Shown: positions 1 to 8,984, numbered from the stretch's first letter. The stretch: 56,708 nt of DNA from Verrucomicrobiota bacterium (GCA_016871715.1 VHCO01000019.1:1-56708), one strand, 5' to 3'. Notes: a model not told the origin generated them from the sequence alone. Translations and numbers: made by a program.

Positions 1-139
1 AGAAGGTGGCCAGGCGGCGGAGGAGCCTGACCAAGGTTTCTTTGCCGAGGTCATCGAGGAGGCGTTGGGCGCCGACGATGCGGGAGACGCAGTGGTAAAC
101 GGCGGTGCGCCCTTTGACTTTGATCCGCGTGCTTCTCAT
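1..139 (-). CDS. REP-associated tyrosine transposase (Y1/IS200-like), 5' part only
   Basis: Only the first 46 codons lie in the window, reading leftwards from an ATG at 139-137. The N-terminus contains AVYHCVSRIVG, which resembles the opening beta strand of Y1 transposases of the TnpA_REP (RAYT) group (Y-H-V-x-x-R-x-x-x). The HUH motif and catalytic tyrosine would lie outside the window, so the family call rests on this N-terminal stretch alone. Members of this family are single-strand DNA transposases thought to process REP palindromes. REP-like palindromes are present elsewhere in this window, which fits. Completeness of the gene cannot be judged. Confidence 0.7.
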   Translation of the reverse strand, partial: MRSTRIKVKGRTAVYHCVSRIVGAQRLLDDLGKETLVRLLRRLATF

Positions 140-155
140 AGCTGGGGGCCAGAGT

Positions 156-196
156 GGTCAAGAGAAGGGTGGGTGTCAACATTAAATACTATGTCA
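156..196 (+). repeat. 18-bp-phased TGTCA array A
   Basis: Pentamers sit at 156-160 (GGTCA), 174-178 (TGTCA) and 192-196 (TGTCA), each exactly 18 bp apart, with unrelated 13-bp spacers. The array lies between the leftward transposase gene (start 139) and the rightward TM2 gene (start 272). It is the same motif as the arrays near 28043, 28148, 36966, 52427 and 52586. Function unknown. Confidence 0.6.
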
Positions 197-271
197 TTTT
201 AACTTCTTACAAAGGGGGGCGCCTCGCTGTAATTGCCCGGGCGCAGGCGGATCCCTAGGCTGCGCCCCACT

Positions 272-682
272 ATGACCAGTCTCGGCGCATCCGCACCCAA
301 CACGCATAGCCAAGCCGTCGGTTACGCCCTGTGGATCTTCGGCTTCACCGGGGCGCATCGGTTTTACTACGGACGACCGATCACCGGGACGATCTGGTTC
401 TTCACGCTGGGGTTGTTGGGCGTTGGGTGGTTGATCGATTTGTTCTTGATTCCGGGAATGGACCGGGAGGCAGACCGACGGTTCCAGGCTGGGGCGCTCG
501 ATTACTCGGCGGCGTGGCTCCTGCTCACTTTCCTCGGGTTCTTTGGCGCACACCGGTTCTATCTGGGGAAGATCCTGACGGGGGTCCTCTACCTGTGCAC
601 GGTGGGCCTGTTCGGCCTCGGATACCTTTACGATCTCTGGACGCTCAACGCCCAGGTCAGCGAACTCAATCACCAGCGGTAG
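272..682 (+). CDS. TM2-domain membrane protein with two TM2 units
   Basis: The protein has 136 residues. It carries two copies of the TM2 pattern, each a pair of hydrophobic helices joined by a short turn, with the signatures GAHRFYYG in the first half and GAHRFYLG in the second. TM2 proteins are small inner-membrane proteins of poorly defined role. The ATG at 272 is preferred over an upstream in-frame ATG at 233 because the upstream 13 residues are a basic, non-hydrophobic run that would not belong to the domain. The gene has a short upstream region containing the TGTCA array. Confidence 0.85.
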   Translation: MTSLGASAPNTHSQAVGYALWIFGFTGAHRFYYGRPITGTIWFFTLGLLGVGWLIDLFLIPGMDREADRRFQAGALDYSAAWLLLTFLGFFGAHRFYLGKILTGVLYLCTVGLFGLGYLYDLWTLNAQVSELNHQR

Positions 683-743
683 GGCAGAGGGTCGGCAGGG
701 AAGGGTAGCGGGTCACCGCGGCCGACGCCCCCGCCCCCGCTCC

Positions 744-789
744 ATGCTCGATGCTCGATGCTCGCGGTGAAGGTGAGGGTGAGGGTGAG
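744..789 (+). repeat. Short tandem simple repeats in the gap upstream of cysS
   Basis: The 683-997 gap contains no convincing gene. It holds three tandem copies of ATGCTCG (744-764), followed by four copies of GGTGAA/GGTGAG (766-789). No clear promoter, terminator or RNA was recognised in the rest of the gap. Confidence 0.6.
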
Positions 790-997
790 TGGGGATCTGG
801 AATCGGACGACAGCGGCTGAGGCTATGTGCTCGAGTGCACCATCCCGTCGGGCCCCCAGGTAGCCGCAACCCGACACGCAGCACTGCGTCGCGTACGAGA
901 GGCCTGGTGGCTCGGGCCGTGGCGACCAGCTCGGGCGAATGACTTTCAACTTCTTTTGGCTCACTCCAGGGACTATGCTAGGCGGCCAGATTGCGTT

Positions 998-2422
998 ATG
1001 GGACTGCGATTGTACAACACATTGACGCGCGCGGTGGAAACGTTCACCCCGCTAGACCCGGCCGGCCGGCAGGTGGGGCTCTACTGTTGCGGGCCGACGG
1101 TGTACGATTACGGGCACATCGGCAATTTCCGGACGTTCGTGTTCGCCGACCTGGTGCGGCGATTCCTCGAATACCGGGGTTATACGGTGCGCCACGTCAT
1201 GAATATCACCGATGTGGAAGACAAGATCATTCGGCGCGTGGCGGAGACGGGCCTCACGCTGGCCGCGTACACCGGCCGCTACGAGACGGCCTTTTTCGAG
1301 GATGCGCAGGCGCTGAACCTGTTGCCGCCCCACCACCGGCCGCGGGCCACCGAGCACATGGGCGAGATTATTGCCCTCGTCGAGCGGCTCCTCGCCCGCG
1401 ACTTTGCCTACCAAGCCGCCGATGGCTCGGTCTACTTCAGCATCGACAAATACCGAGCCGCCGGACGCCCCTACGGCTGCCTAGCGAAGCTCAACTTCGA
1501 CGAGATGCGGGTTGGAGAACGAGTCAAGAGCGACGAGTACGCCAAGGAGTCGGTGGCCGATTTTGCCTTGTGGAAGGCCCGCGCGCCGGAGGATGGGGCG
1601 GTATTTTGGCCTAGTCCCTGGGGTGACGGCCGGCCCGGGTGGCACATCGAGTGCAGCGCGATGAGCATGAAACTCCTGGGCCCAAGCTTCGATCTGCACC
1701 TGGGCGGCGAGGACCTGATCTTCCCGCATCACGAAGACGAGATTGCCCAAAGCGAAGGTGCCGATCTGCAGGGGCCGGGTCAGCCCTTCGTCCGACATTG
1801 GCTCCACGGGGCGCATCTTCTGGTCGAGGGTCGGAAGATGAGCAAGTCCCTCGGCAATTTTTACACCTTGCGCGATCTGCTAGCGAAAGGGTTTAACGGC
1901 CGCGAGATCCGCTACTTGTTGCTCAGCGCCCACTACCGTGAGTCGTTCAACTTCACCATCGAGGGCTTGCAGGGCGCCCGCAGCGCCCTGGGTCGAATCG
2001 ACGAATGCCTCTCCAAGCTCGAAGAACGAGCCGGCGCTGCCCCCGCCGCTGCCACGGAGGTCGACCCCGCGTTGCTGGAGCGGTTCGCTGCGGCGCTCGA
2101 GGACGACTTGAACATCTCGGCGGCCTGGGCGGCTGTCTTCGACTGGATCCGCGACCTCAACCGCCGATTGGCCGAGGGCGCGCTCACACCCACGCAGGCA
2201 ACCGCCGCCCTGGCCACCTGGCGACGGTTGGACGCGGTGCTCGCCCTCGGCGGTCCGACCGCAGCCGAAGCGCCGGCTCCGATGCTGGCCTTGCTCGAAG
2301 CCCGCCAGGCCGCGCGCCGGGCCAAAGACTTCGCGCGCGCGGACGCCTTCCGCCTCGAGCTAAAGTCTCAGGGGTGGTTGGTCGAAGACACTCCCAAAGG
2401 GCCGCGGTTGAAGCGGACATAA
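998..2422 (+). CDS. cysS: Cysteinyl-tRNA synthetase
   Basis: This 474-residue protein is a class I aminoacyl-tRNA synthetase that charges tRNA-Cys in the cytoplasm. The nucleotide-binding HIGH-type motif appears as HIGN at residues 40-43, and KMSKS at about 280-284. The zinc-binding signature is seen in the early YCCGPTVYD, the WHIECSAMS segment and the HHEDEIAQSE segment, matching the known Cys/Cys/His/Glu ligands of CysRS. The start at 998 was chosen because MGLRLYNTLTR aligns with the usual N-terminus of the family; the frame stays open further upstream but without family resemblance. Length is normal, and no key residue is missing. Confidence 0.97.
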   Translation: MGLRLYNTLTRAVETFTPLDPAGRQVGLYCCGPTVYDYGHIGNFRTFVFADLVRRFLEYRGYTVRHVMNITDVEDKIIRRVAETGLTLAAYTGRYETAFFEDAQALNLLPPHHRPRATEHMGEIIALVERLLARDFAYQAADGSVYFSIDKYRAAGRPYGCLAKLNFDEMRVGERVKSDEYAKESVADFALWKARAPEDGAVFWPSPWGDGRPGWHIECSAMSMKLLGPSFDLHLGGEDLIFPHHEDEIAQSEGADLQGPGQPFVRHWLHGAHLLVEGRKMSKSLGNFYTLRDLLAKGFNGREIRYLLLSAHYRESFNFTIEGLQGARSALGRIDECLSKLEERAGAAPAAATEVDPALLERFAAALEDDLNISAAWAAVFDWIRDLNRRLAEGALTPTQATAALATWRRLDAVLALGGPTAAEAPAPMLALLEARQAARRAKDFARADAFRLELKSQGWLVEDTPKGPRLKRT

Positions 2423-2497
2423 CCGCCTCCGTTGCGGAGCCCGTGGGGAAGTTGTTTTTGCTCGCGAATCAATGGCATTTGCGATACTATTCGGCCC

Positions 2498-3580
2498 ATG
2501 TTGATCTGGCGCAGTCGGTTGGTAGGTAGACGGGTTAAAGCCTGGTGGGGCGTCTGGCTGGCGGTCATCGCCCTAGGCGGTGACCCCATCACTCCCCCGC
2601 TGCCGCCGGAGTTGCCCCCGGCGCCTCCAGCCAAACCACGGCGCCTGACGGAGCGGCAGTTGCCCACGCCGCCTCGTGTCCTCCTGCCGACACCCCCAGG
2701 CGGGGTGCCGCTCGCCCCAAGCCCGACGGTGATCCAACCGGTCCCCCTGTTCCCCAGCGCTAGCCCTGGCCTGGCCATCCCGACGCCCGTACCGGGATTG
2801 GTCCAAATCCCGCCTCCGGGCGCCCGGTTGAGCACGGCTCCGCAGGTGCTTGCGCCTCCGGTCCAGGAGAGCGTGTTCGCGTGGGATGGTTTGGTGAAGG
2901 AATACACGACGAAGCCCGGGGAGGTCAGCGCGCAGTTCGCGTTCGGCTTGACCAATACCAGCCAAGCCGAGGTCACGATCACCTCGGTGCGAACCTCGTG
3001 CGGGTGCACGGTGGCGAAGCTGCCCAGCATGCCCTGGCGGTTCGCTCCGGGAGAGAGCGGCAGTTTCACCGTCGACGCCGACCTGCGCGGCAAGATCGGA
3101 GTGTTAACCAAGACCGTGACCGTCGACAGCACCGCCGGGTACCGGTACCTGACCGTGCGCGCCACCATCCCCACTCTGCCGGTTACTGTCGGAGCGCCCA
3201 TGTCCGCCGCCGACCGCGCGCGCAACATGCAGGCGGCGCTCGCCGATCGCCAGGCCGTCTTCCGCGGCGATTGTGTCTCGTGCCACCTCGCCCCAGCGGT
3301 CGGCAAGTACGGCCAGACCCTCTACACGGCCGCCTGCGGCGTCTGCCACGAAGCCGAGCATCGCGCCAGCATGGTGCCCAACCTCCGCGCCCTGAACAAA
3401 CCCCAGGACCGCGAGTACTGGAAGCGTTGGATCACCGAAGGTAAAGACAACACCCTGATGCCGGCTTGGGGCGCGAGCAAGGGCGGCCCCCTGAGCGAGC
3501 TGCAGATCGAGTCCCTGGTCAATTACCTCACCCACGCCTTCAAGCAACAGGTCGTCCGCACCGACTTTCCGGTCGAATGA
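2498..3580 (+). CDS. Secreted DUF1573 - cytochrome c fusion protein
   Basis: The protein has 360 residues. Order of parts: a signal or anchor segment (about residues 12-28), a long proline-rich linker (about 30-120), a DUF1573 immunoglobulin-like domain (about 130-225, with SCGCT), then a haem region with CVSCH (from residue 259) and CGVCH (from residue 280), and a candidate axial methionine in LMPAW. DUF1573 is an extracytoplasmic domain and CxxCH binds c-type haem, so the protein should act in the periplasm or at the membrane in electron transfer; the redox partner is unknown. The two CxxCH motifs are only 21 residues apart, so one or two haems are possible. It is followed after 7 bp by a membrane-protein gene, suggesting an operon. 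The start at 2498 precedes the hydrophobic segment. Confidence 0.85.
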   Translation: MLIWRSRLVGRRVKAWWGVWLAVIALGGDPITPPLPPELPPAPPAKPRRLTERQLPTPPRVLLPTPPGGVPLAPSPTVIQPVPLFPSASPGLAIPTPVPGLVQIPPPGARLSTAPQVLAPPVQESVFAWDGLVKEYTTKPGEVSAQFAFGLTNTSQAEVTITSVRTSCGCTVAKLPSMPWRFAPGESGSFTVDADLRGKIGVLTKTVTVDSTAGYRYLTVRATIPTLPVTVGAPMSAADRARNMQAALADRQAVFRGDCVSCHLAPAVGKYGQTLYTAACGVCHEAEHRASMVPNLRALNKPQDREYWKRWITEGKDNTLMPAWGASKGGPLSELQIESLVNYLTHAFKQQVVRTDFPVE

Positions 3581-3587
3581 TCGGAAT

Positions 3588-4286
3588 ATGCGGTCCAAGC
3601 CGGACAATCTCTGGGTCAATCTCACCTTCAACGCCGTCTTGCCGGCGTTGATTCTCGCCTTCCTGAGCAAGGAAGATCGCCTCGGCCCGGTAGGAGGCTT
3701 GGTGTTGGCTCTAGCCTTTCCCTTCGGTTATGGCCTCTATGACCTCGCTTATCGGCGCACGTGGAATCTCCTGTCGATCCTTGGCTTTGTCAGCACGCTG
3801 CTCACGGGGGGGTTGGGCTTGCTGAAGATGCACGGCGCCTGGTTCGCCGTCAAAGAGGCGGCGTTGCCCTTGGTGGTGGCGGCCGCTATCCCGCTCTCGT
3901 TGCGCACCCGCCAACCCTTGGTGCGCACCCTCCTCTACAACGACCAAGTCCTCGATACCGGCCGTATTCACGAGGCCCTGGTCGCCCGCAACAACCTGAC
4001 CTCCTTCGAGCAATTACTCGCCGCGGCGTCCTGGCTTCTGGCCGGCGCCATGGCCCTCAGCGCCATGGTCAACTTCGCCCTCGCCCTCTGGCTACTGCCC
4101 GCCGAGTCGGGCACGGCCGAGTTCAATCTGCAACTGGGCAAACTCCAGTTCTGGAGCTGGCCTGGCACCGTGCTGCCGAGTTCCATCATTGTCTTCTACG
4201 CCTTGTTCCGCCTGCTTCGAGGCGTCGAGCACCTGACCGGACTCAAAGGCGACGAACTCTTTCACGCCAAAACCAAGAAAGCCTAG
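3588..4286 (+). CDS. Polytopic membrane protein, VC0807-like
   Basis: The protein has 232 residues with about six hydrophobic segments, including ones near residues 10-25, 34-50, 62-80, 90-105, 145-170 and 193-215. The overall pattern (short N-terminus, NPxL-like opening, a charged central segment with LVARN) resembles the VC0807 family of putative inner-membrane proteins related to septation protein A. That assignment is by general resemblance only. It starts 7 bp after the DUF1573-cytochrome gene and is followed after 5 bp by the next gene, so the three are likely cotranscribed. Confidence 0.6.
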   Translation: MRSKPDNLWVNLTFNAVLPALILAFLSKEDRLGPVGGLVLALAFPFGYGLYDLAYRRTWNLLSILGFVSTLLTGGLGLLKMHGAWFAVKEAALPLVVAAAIPLSLRTRQPLVRTLLYNDQVLDTGRIHEALVARNNLTSFEQLLAAASWLLAGAMALSAMVNFALALWLLPAESGTAEFNLQLGKLQFWSWPGTVLPSSIIVFYALFRLLRGVEHLTGLKGDELFHAKTKKA

Positions 4287-4291
4287 GCCCC

Positions 4292-5032
4292 ATGCCGGCT
4301 GGGCAGGCCCGATCCCGCGACCGTGAAGCGCGCCGTGCGCGGCGTGTCCTGGCGGGGGTGGTGCTTTTCGTGATCGCCCTCAACGCCGCGCTCTTCGCCC
4401 AATTCGGCCTCCGGCGCGCCCCACCCGACGCGCCCCGCGACTCGCCGGCCGAGAGCGGTTCCGCCGGCGCGCCGAAGAAATCAGTTGCCTCGGGGAGAGC
4501 ATTCACGCCGAATAGCTCACGGCAATTTATGAACCTCACGGACAGCCAGAAACAGCAAGTCACCCAGTGGATCGGCCAGGGCCTTCAGCTCGCCGAAATC
4601 CAGAAACGTCTGGAAACGGATTTCGGCCTCCGCTGCACCTATATGGAGGTCAAACTCCTCATCGGCGATCTGCAATTGGTGCCCAAAGACCTCGAGCCGC
4701 CTAGACCCAGCACCCTGGACGCTCCCCCTAAAGGCCCACCCGGCCCCCCAGCCGGCCGCCCCCCCGCGGCTCGTCCCCCGGGCGCCACCCGTCCATCCGA
4801 TCCCGCCCCCGCCCTCGGCAAGGTCGCCGTCAAAGCCGACCAGATCGCCAAGCCCGGCACCGTCGTGAGCGGCAGCGTCACCTTCAGCGACGGCACCAAG
4901 GCCACCTGGGCCCTGGACCAGTTCGGGCGGCTTGGTCTTGCCCCAGACCAAAAAGGCTACCGCCCTTCCCCCCTCGACATGGAGGAGTTCCAGGGCGCCC
5001 TCGAGCAGGAACTGGCACGCCTCGGCTACTAA
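4292..5032 (+). CDS. Membrane-anchored protein of unknown function with proline-rich linker
   Basis: The protein has 246 residues. A basic N-terminus is followed by one hydrophobic helix (about residues 18-36). After a low-complexity Ala/Pro/Ser stretch there is a compact helical segment with TDSQKQQVTQWIGQGLQLA and KRLETDFGLRCTYMEVK. A long proline-rich region follows (about 145-185), then a C-terminal beta-type domain containing SGSVTFSDGTKATW. The helical segment looks like a small conserved unit. No function is recognised. The start at 4292 is 5 bp after the preceding stop. An internal ATG at 4530 would give a soluble form lacking the anchor. Confidence 0.6.
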   Translation: MPAGQARSRDREARRARRVLAGVVLFVIALNAALFAQFGLRRAPPDAPRDSPAESGSAGAPKKSVASGRAFTPNSSRQFMNLTDSQKQQVTQWIGQGLQLAEIQKRLETDFGLRCTYMEVKLLIGDLQLVPKDLEPPRPSTLDAPPKGPPGPPAGRPPAARPPGATRPSDPAPALGKVAVKADQIAKPGTVVSGSVTFSDGTKATWALDQFGRLGLAPDQKGYRPSPLDMEEFQGALEQELARLGY

Positions 5033-5045
5033 CCACCGCGCCGTC

Positions 5046-7757
5046 ATGTCCGCTTCCACCACCGCACGGGTGCTACTGGCACTGGCGGCCGCTTCGGCCT
5101 CCCTCGCCGCCACGACCCCCGCGACCGCCCAACGGGTCGGCCGCCGCAGCACGAACCTCGTGGTCACGCCTGTCAACCAGGTCGTCTCCCCCATCGGCAT
5201 CCAGGTCGACCTCCCCGGACTCCGCCCGCAAGCCCTCGCCTTGAGCCCAGACGGCACGTTGCTCGCTGTGTCCGGCAAGACCAGCGAACTTGTCCTACTC
5301 GACCCCGCCACGGGCGCGATCCGCCAACGCGTGGCGCTACCCTCCGAGCGGCAGCACGAGCCCCAGCCGGCGGTGGCCTCGGCCAACATCCTCGAGCCGG
5401 ACACCAAGGGGCAGGTGAGTTTCACCGGTTTGGTCTTCTCGCCGGATGGCCGGCGCATCTACCTCAGCAACGTCAACGGCTCGATCAAGGTCTTCCAGGT
5501 AGCGCCGGATGGCCAGGTGTCGGCATCGCACTCGATCCCTTTGCCCGCTGCCGACGCGCCCCGGCGCAGAGAGGAAATCCCCGCGGGCCTGGCCTTGTCG
5601 GCCGACGGCGCCTCACTCTATGTCTGCGGCAATCTCTCGAACCGCCTGCTCGAACTCGAACTCGCAACCGGTCAAGTGCGCCAGAGCTTCGAAGTAGGCG
5701 TGGCCCCCTATGACGTCGTGCTTGTGGGCCGCAAGGCCTACGTCAGCAACTGGGGCGGACGCCGGCCGGTGGCGGGCGACCTCACCGGTCCCGCCGGCCG
5801 CGGCACGGTGGTCAGAGTGGACCCGGTGCGGCACATTGCCAGCGAAGGCTCGGTCACCGTGCTCGACCTCGGCCCAACCGCACCCGCGCCCCGTCGCAGT
5901 GGGCCGAACGGCGACACCCGCCAACGGCCCGTCGAGATCAGGACCGGGCTGCATGCCAGCGCCCTGGCGTTGAGCCTGGACCGCCGCTATGTGGTCTGCG
6001 CCAACGCGGCGAGTGACACGCTCAGTGTCATCGACACGCGCACCGACCGCGTGATCGAAACCGTCTGGGTGAAGCAAAGCCCGGCAGACCTCTTCGGCGC
6101 TTCGCCCAATGCCCTGGCGTTCGACCGCACCGGCCGCACCCTTTATGTGGCCAACGGCACCCAGAACGCCGTCGCCGTCATCGCCTTCCGGCCGCGCCGA
6201 TCCGAACTCCTCGGCCTGATTCCTGTCGGCTGGTTTCCCGGCGCGCTGGCCTTCGACGCCCGCCGCGCGCAACTCTGCGTGGCCAACGTCAAGGGCATTG
6301 GCGACGTGAAGCGACAGGACGAAGCCAAAGGCATCGAGGGCTTCAACTCACACCAGTACTTTGGCTCCCTCTCCCTCCTGCGCGTTCCCGCCCGGCGCCA
6401 ACTCCCGGACCTGTCGGCCATCGTGTACGACAATTACCGACGCGCCCAGATCGCCCACGCACAGTTGCCGCCCCGACGCGAGCAACCTCCGCGGCCGGTG
6501 CCCGAGCGCATCGGTGAACCGAGCGTCTTCAAGCACGTGGTCTATGTGATCAAGGAGAACCGCACCTACGACCAGGTCCCGGGCGACTTGCCCGTCGGCA
6601 ACGGCGATCCTCGGCTCTGCATCTTTGGCGAAGACGTCACCCCGAACCAACACAAGTTGGCTCGCGAGTTCGTCCTGCTCGACAACACCTACTGCAGCGG
6701 CATCCTCAGCGACGGTCACCAATGGAGTACGACCGCCTTCGCGACCGATTATATGGAGAAGGCCTTCGCCGGCTTCCCGCGCAGTTACCCCGACGGCATG
6801 GGCGAAGACGAAAATGACGCGCTCGCTTACTCCCCAGCCGGGTTCATCTGGGACAACGTCCTCGCCCACGGCAAATCCATCTGGAACTTTGGCGAGTTCG
6901 CCATGCCCGCCTGTGGTTGGAAAGACCCCCGCCGCAAAGGCGAACCCACCTGGACCGATTATTGGCAAGAGTACCTCGAGGGCCGCGGCGACGTCGTCAT
7001 CGGCAGCCAACCCAGTATCGAGTCCATCCGCCCGTTCACCCCCACCAATACCATCGGCTGGGAGATGGCGGTTCCCGACGTCTGGCGCGCTCGCTACATC
7101 ACCAACCAGATCGCCGCCTGGGACCGCGCGGGGACCTTTCCGGACTTGGTCTTGATTTGCCTGCCCAACGACCACACTAGCGGCACACGGCGCGGTTCGC
7201 CCACGCCCGCCGCCTGCGTGGCGGACAACGACCTGGCCTTCGGACAGATCGTCCAGGCGCTCAGCCATAGCCGGTTCTGGCCCGAGTTGGTCCTCTTCGC
7301 CATCGAAGACGATCCCCAAGCCGGTTGGGACCATGTCAGCGGCTATCGCACCACGGCCTATTGCGTCAGCCCGTATACCCGACGCAACGCCGTCGTCAGC
7401 ACGCAGTACAACACCACCAGTGTCCTCCGCACCATCGAGCAGATCCTTGGCTTGCCCCCCATGAACCAGTTCGATGCGACCGCCACCCCCCTGTTCGATT
7501 GTTTCACCCAGCAGCCCGATTTCACCCCGTTCACCGCCGTCCCCAACCGCGTGCCCCTCGATCAGATGAACCCCGATCCCCGGGCCCTCTCCGACCCGGT
7601 CCTCCGCCAAGATGCCATCGTCTCCGCCAAGCTGAACCTGCGGCAGGTCGACCGCGCCCCCGAGGACGTCCTCAACCGCATCCTCTGGCGCGCGGTCAAA
7701 GGGACCCGAGAGCCGTACCCTACCTGGGCCATTACCGCCGTGCCGGACGAAGACTAA
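5046..7757 (+). CDS. Secreted YncE-type beta-propeller fused to phosphoesterase (alkaline phosphatase superfamily)
   Basis: The protein has 903 residues. A signal peptide (about 1-28, ending TPATAQ) is followed by a YVTN-like propeller (about 50-480) with repeated LALSPDG, LVFSPDG, LALSADG and LALSLDR motifs. From about residue 496 there is a phosphoesterase domain, opening with VVYVIKENRTYDQV and containing SDGHQWS, LPNDHTSG and AGWDHVSGYRT. This two-part architecture is known in bacteria as a bifunctional YncE/alkaline phosphatase-like protein. The KENRTYDQ segment carries the metal-binding and nucleophile region of the PF04185 type. The substrate is unknown. It is the last gene of the run beginning at 2498 and converges with a leftward gene that starts directly after its stop codon. 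Confidence 0.85.
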   Translation: MSASTTARVLLALAAASASLAATTPATAQRVGRRSTNLVVTPVNQVVSPIGIQVDLPGLRPQALALSPDGTLLAVSGKTSELVLLDPATGAIRQRVALPSERQHEPQPAVASANILEPDTKGQVSFTGLVFSPDGRRIYLSNVNGSIKVFQVAPDGQVSASHSIPLPAADAPRRREEIPAGLALSADGASLYVCGNLSNRLLELELATGQVRQSFEVGVAPYDVVLVGRKAYVSNWGGRRPVAGDLTGPAGRGTVVRVDPVRHIASEGSVTVLDLGPTAPAPRRSGPNGDTRQRPVEIRTGLHASALALSLDRRYVVCANAASDTLSVIDTRTDRVIETVWVKQSPADLFGASPNALAFDRTGRTLYVANGTQNAVAVIAFRPRRSELLGLIPVGWFPGALAFDARRAQLCVANVKGIGDVKRQDEAKGIEGFNSHQYFGSLSLLRVPARRQLPDLSAIVYDNYRRAQIAHAQLPPRREQPPRPVPERIGEPSVFKHVVYVIKENRTYDQVPGDLPVGNGDPRLCIFGEDVTPNQHKLAREFVLLDNTYCSGILSDGHQWSTTAFATDYMEKAFAGFPRSYPDGMGEDENDALAYSPAGFIWDNVLAHGKSIWNFGEFAMPACGWKDPRRKGEPTWTDYWQEYLEGRGDVVIGSQPSIESIRPFTPTNTIGWEMAVPDVWRARYITNQIAAWDRAGTFPDLVLICLPNDHTSGTRRGSPTPAACVADNDLAFGQIVQALSHSRFWPELVLFAIEDDPQAGWDHVSGYRTTAYCVSPYTRRNAVVSTQYNTTSVLRTIEQILGLPPMNQFDATATPLFDCFTQQPDFTPFTAVPNRVPLDQMNPDPRALSDPVLRQDAIVSAKLNLRQVDRAPEDVLNRILWRAVKGTREPYPTWAITAVPDED

Positions 7758-8135
7758 TCACCGGGCCGGTTCGGGTCGGAACTGGTCGAGCGAAGGATCG
7801 CCCGCAACAGTCTCGGTCGCGGGCGGCTCACGCAACCGGGGCTGGCAAACGTACCACGTTGCCACCACCAACAACCCGACCACGACCGCCACCGCCGCGA
7901 TCTCCCCATGCCGCAGCCACTGCCGGCTTCGAGTCTCCCGATCGCGCCGGTCGAGCTCGCGGATAACCGGCTTCGGGCTCGCCTGCGGGTGTTCGCCGGC
8001 CAGGTCCACTCCCAGTCGCGCGCTTTCTCCGCTCGGCTCACCTCGATCTCCACCAGGCCCCTCCACCAGCGCCGCACGCTCGCCTGGCGCAGCCAACTCG
8101 GGCCCTGTATCGAGCCGCGGTCGCAGATCCGTCAT
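7758..8135 (-). CDS. Small single-pass membrane protein, function unknown
   Basis: The protein has 125 residues. A polar, acidic/basic N-terminal two-thirds is followed by one strongly hydrophobic helix (IAAVAVVVGLLVVATWYV, about residues 83-100) and a short C-terminal tail. No family is recognised. The stop TGA directly abuts the stop of the convergent phosphoesterase gene. The ATG at 8135 was chosen as the most credible start; the frame stays open upstream to 8285, but that extension is Ala-rich with no hydrophobic signal. Confidence 0.5.
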   Translation of the reverse strand: MTDLRPRLDTGPELAAPGERAALVEGPGGDRGEPSGESARLGVDLAGEHPQASPKPVIRELDRRDRETRSRQWLRHGEIAAVAVVVGLLVVATWYVCQPRLREPPATETVAGDPSLDQFRPEPAR

Positions 8136-8371
8136 GCGCGACCCGAGAAGGAATTTGGGCTGGCGCCGGCCTCCGGGGCATGCCCCTGGAGCGATGGCCG
8201 CTGCCGCGGCGCGCGGTGCTGGCGTGGCTGCCAGCTCGCAAGCCGCCCCGTTCAAAGGTTCAGGCTCGGCATGTGCAATCGCCACGTTGCCTACTTCGGC
8301 AGATTCCCCCTCCGACTGAAGCCTATTCGAGCGGCAACCGCAGCGGGTCAGGGCGCTTCGGCCTGCACAGG

Positions 8372-8881
8372 TTACCTCGGCTCATGGAGGGCAGCCGAGT
8401 TGGCGCTTCGAGGGTCCAGGTTCTTGCAGGTGCCGCGCTTCTTGAGTTCGTCGCAACTGCCCGTGATCTGGAGCCTTTGGCGGGTGACCGAAAAGCCGAG
8501 CTTCTGCCCGATCTCCGTCTCGAGCCGCGCGATCTTCTCGCTCTCGAATTCGACAATCTTCTCGCAGTCCTCGCAGATCAGGTGGCTGTGGTTGGGATGA
8601 TCGGCGTAGTTGGGGTCGTAGTAGGTCTGGCCCTTGCCGAAGTCCATCTCCCGCACCAGCCCGCTCTCGGTCAACAACGGCAGCGTGCGATACACCGTCG
8701 CCCGCGAGACGGACCTGTCGCGCTTGCGCGCCCAAGCCAAGAGCTGATCGGCCGTGAAGTGCTGGGTGGTGCTGAACACCGTCTCGACAATCGCGCGGCG
8801 CTGGGCGGTCAGGCGAAGCCTCTTCCCGCCTAGAAAGTCCAGAAACCGCTGTTTGCCGCACTTATTCTGCGTCTCACCCAC
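8372..8881 (-). CDS. Fur-family transcriptional regulator
   Basis: The protein has about 169 residues. The winged helix is visible in LRLTAQRRAIVETVF through VSRATVYRTLPLLTESGLV. A metal-binding region follows, with HPNHSHLICEDC and a second cysteine pair in SCDELKKRGTC. These are the structural zinc cysteines of the Fur/Zur/PerR group. Metal specificity cannot be told. The start is placed at GTG 8881-8879 because a good promoter just upstream would begin transcription at about that base. A GTG at 8908 in the same frame lies between the -35 and -10 boxes and could not be on that transcript. It is divergent from cinA. Confidence 0.85.
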   Translation of the reverse strand: MGETQNKCGKQRFLDFLGGKRLRLTAQRRAIVETVFSTTQHFTADQLLAWARKRDRSVSRATVYRTLPLLTESGLVREMDFGKGQTYYDPNYADHPNHSHLICEDCEKIVEFESEKIARLETEIGQKLGFSVTRQRLQITGSCDELKKRGTCKNLDPRSANSAALHEPR

Positions 8882-8887
8882 GTCGCC

Positions 8888-8915
8888 AGTATATTTTTCC
8901 CCCCGCACAAGTCAA
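8888..8915 (-). promoter_or_regulatory. Sigma70-type promoter for the fur-like gene
   Basis: On the minus strand TTGACT (8915-8910), a 16-bp spacer and TATACT (8893-8888) form a near-consensus promoter. The expected transcription start is about 8881, which coincides with the GTG taken as the start codon. The transcript may therefore be leaderless. Confidence 0.65.
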
Positions 8916-8984
8916 CGACGCCCGGTCGCTCACGCCGAACCCGCGCTTGCGCCCCACCGGTCGGCGCGGGACACTGCGCCCCGC

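Noticed and set aside
3761-4291. N-terminal extension of the gene ending at 5032
   Set aside because: The extension overlaps the VC0807-like gene in another frame and is Arg/His-rich. The ATG at 4292 follows the preceding stop by 5 bp.
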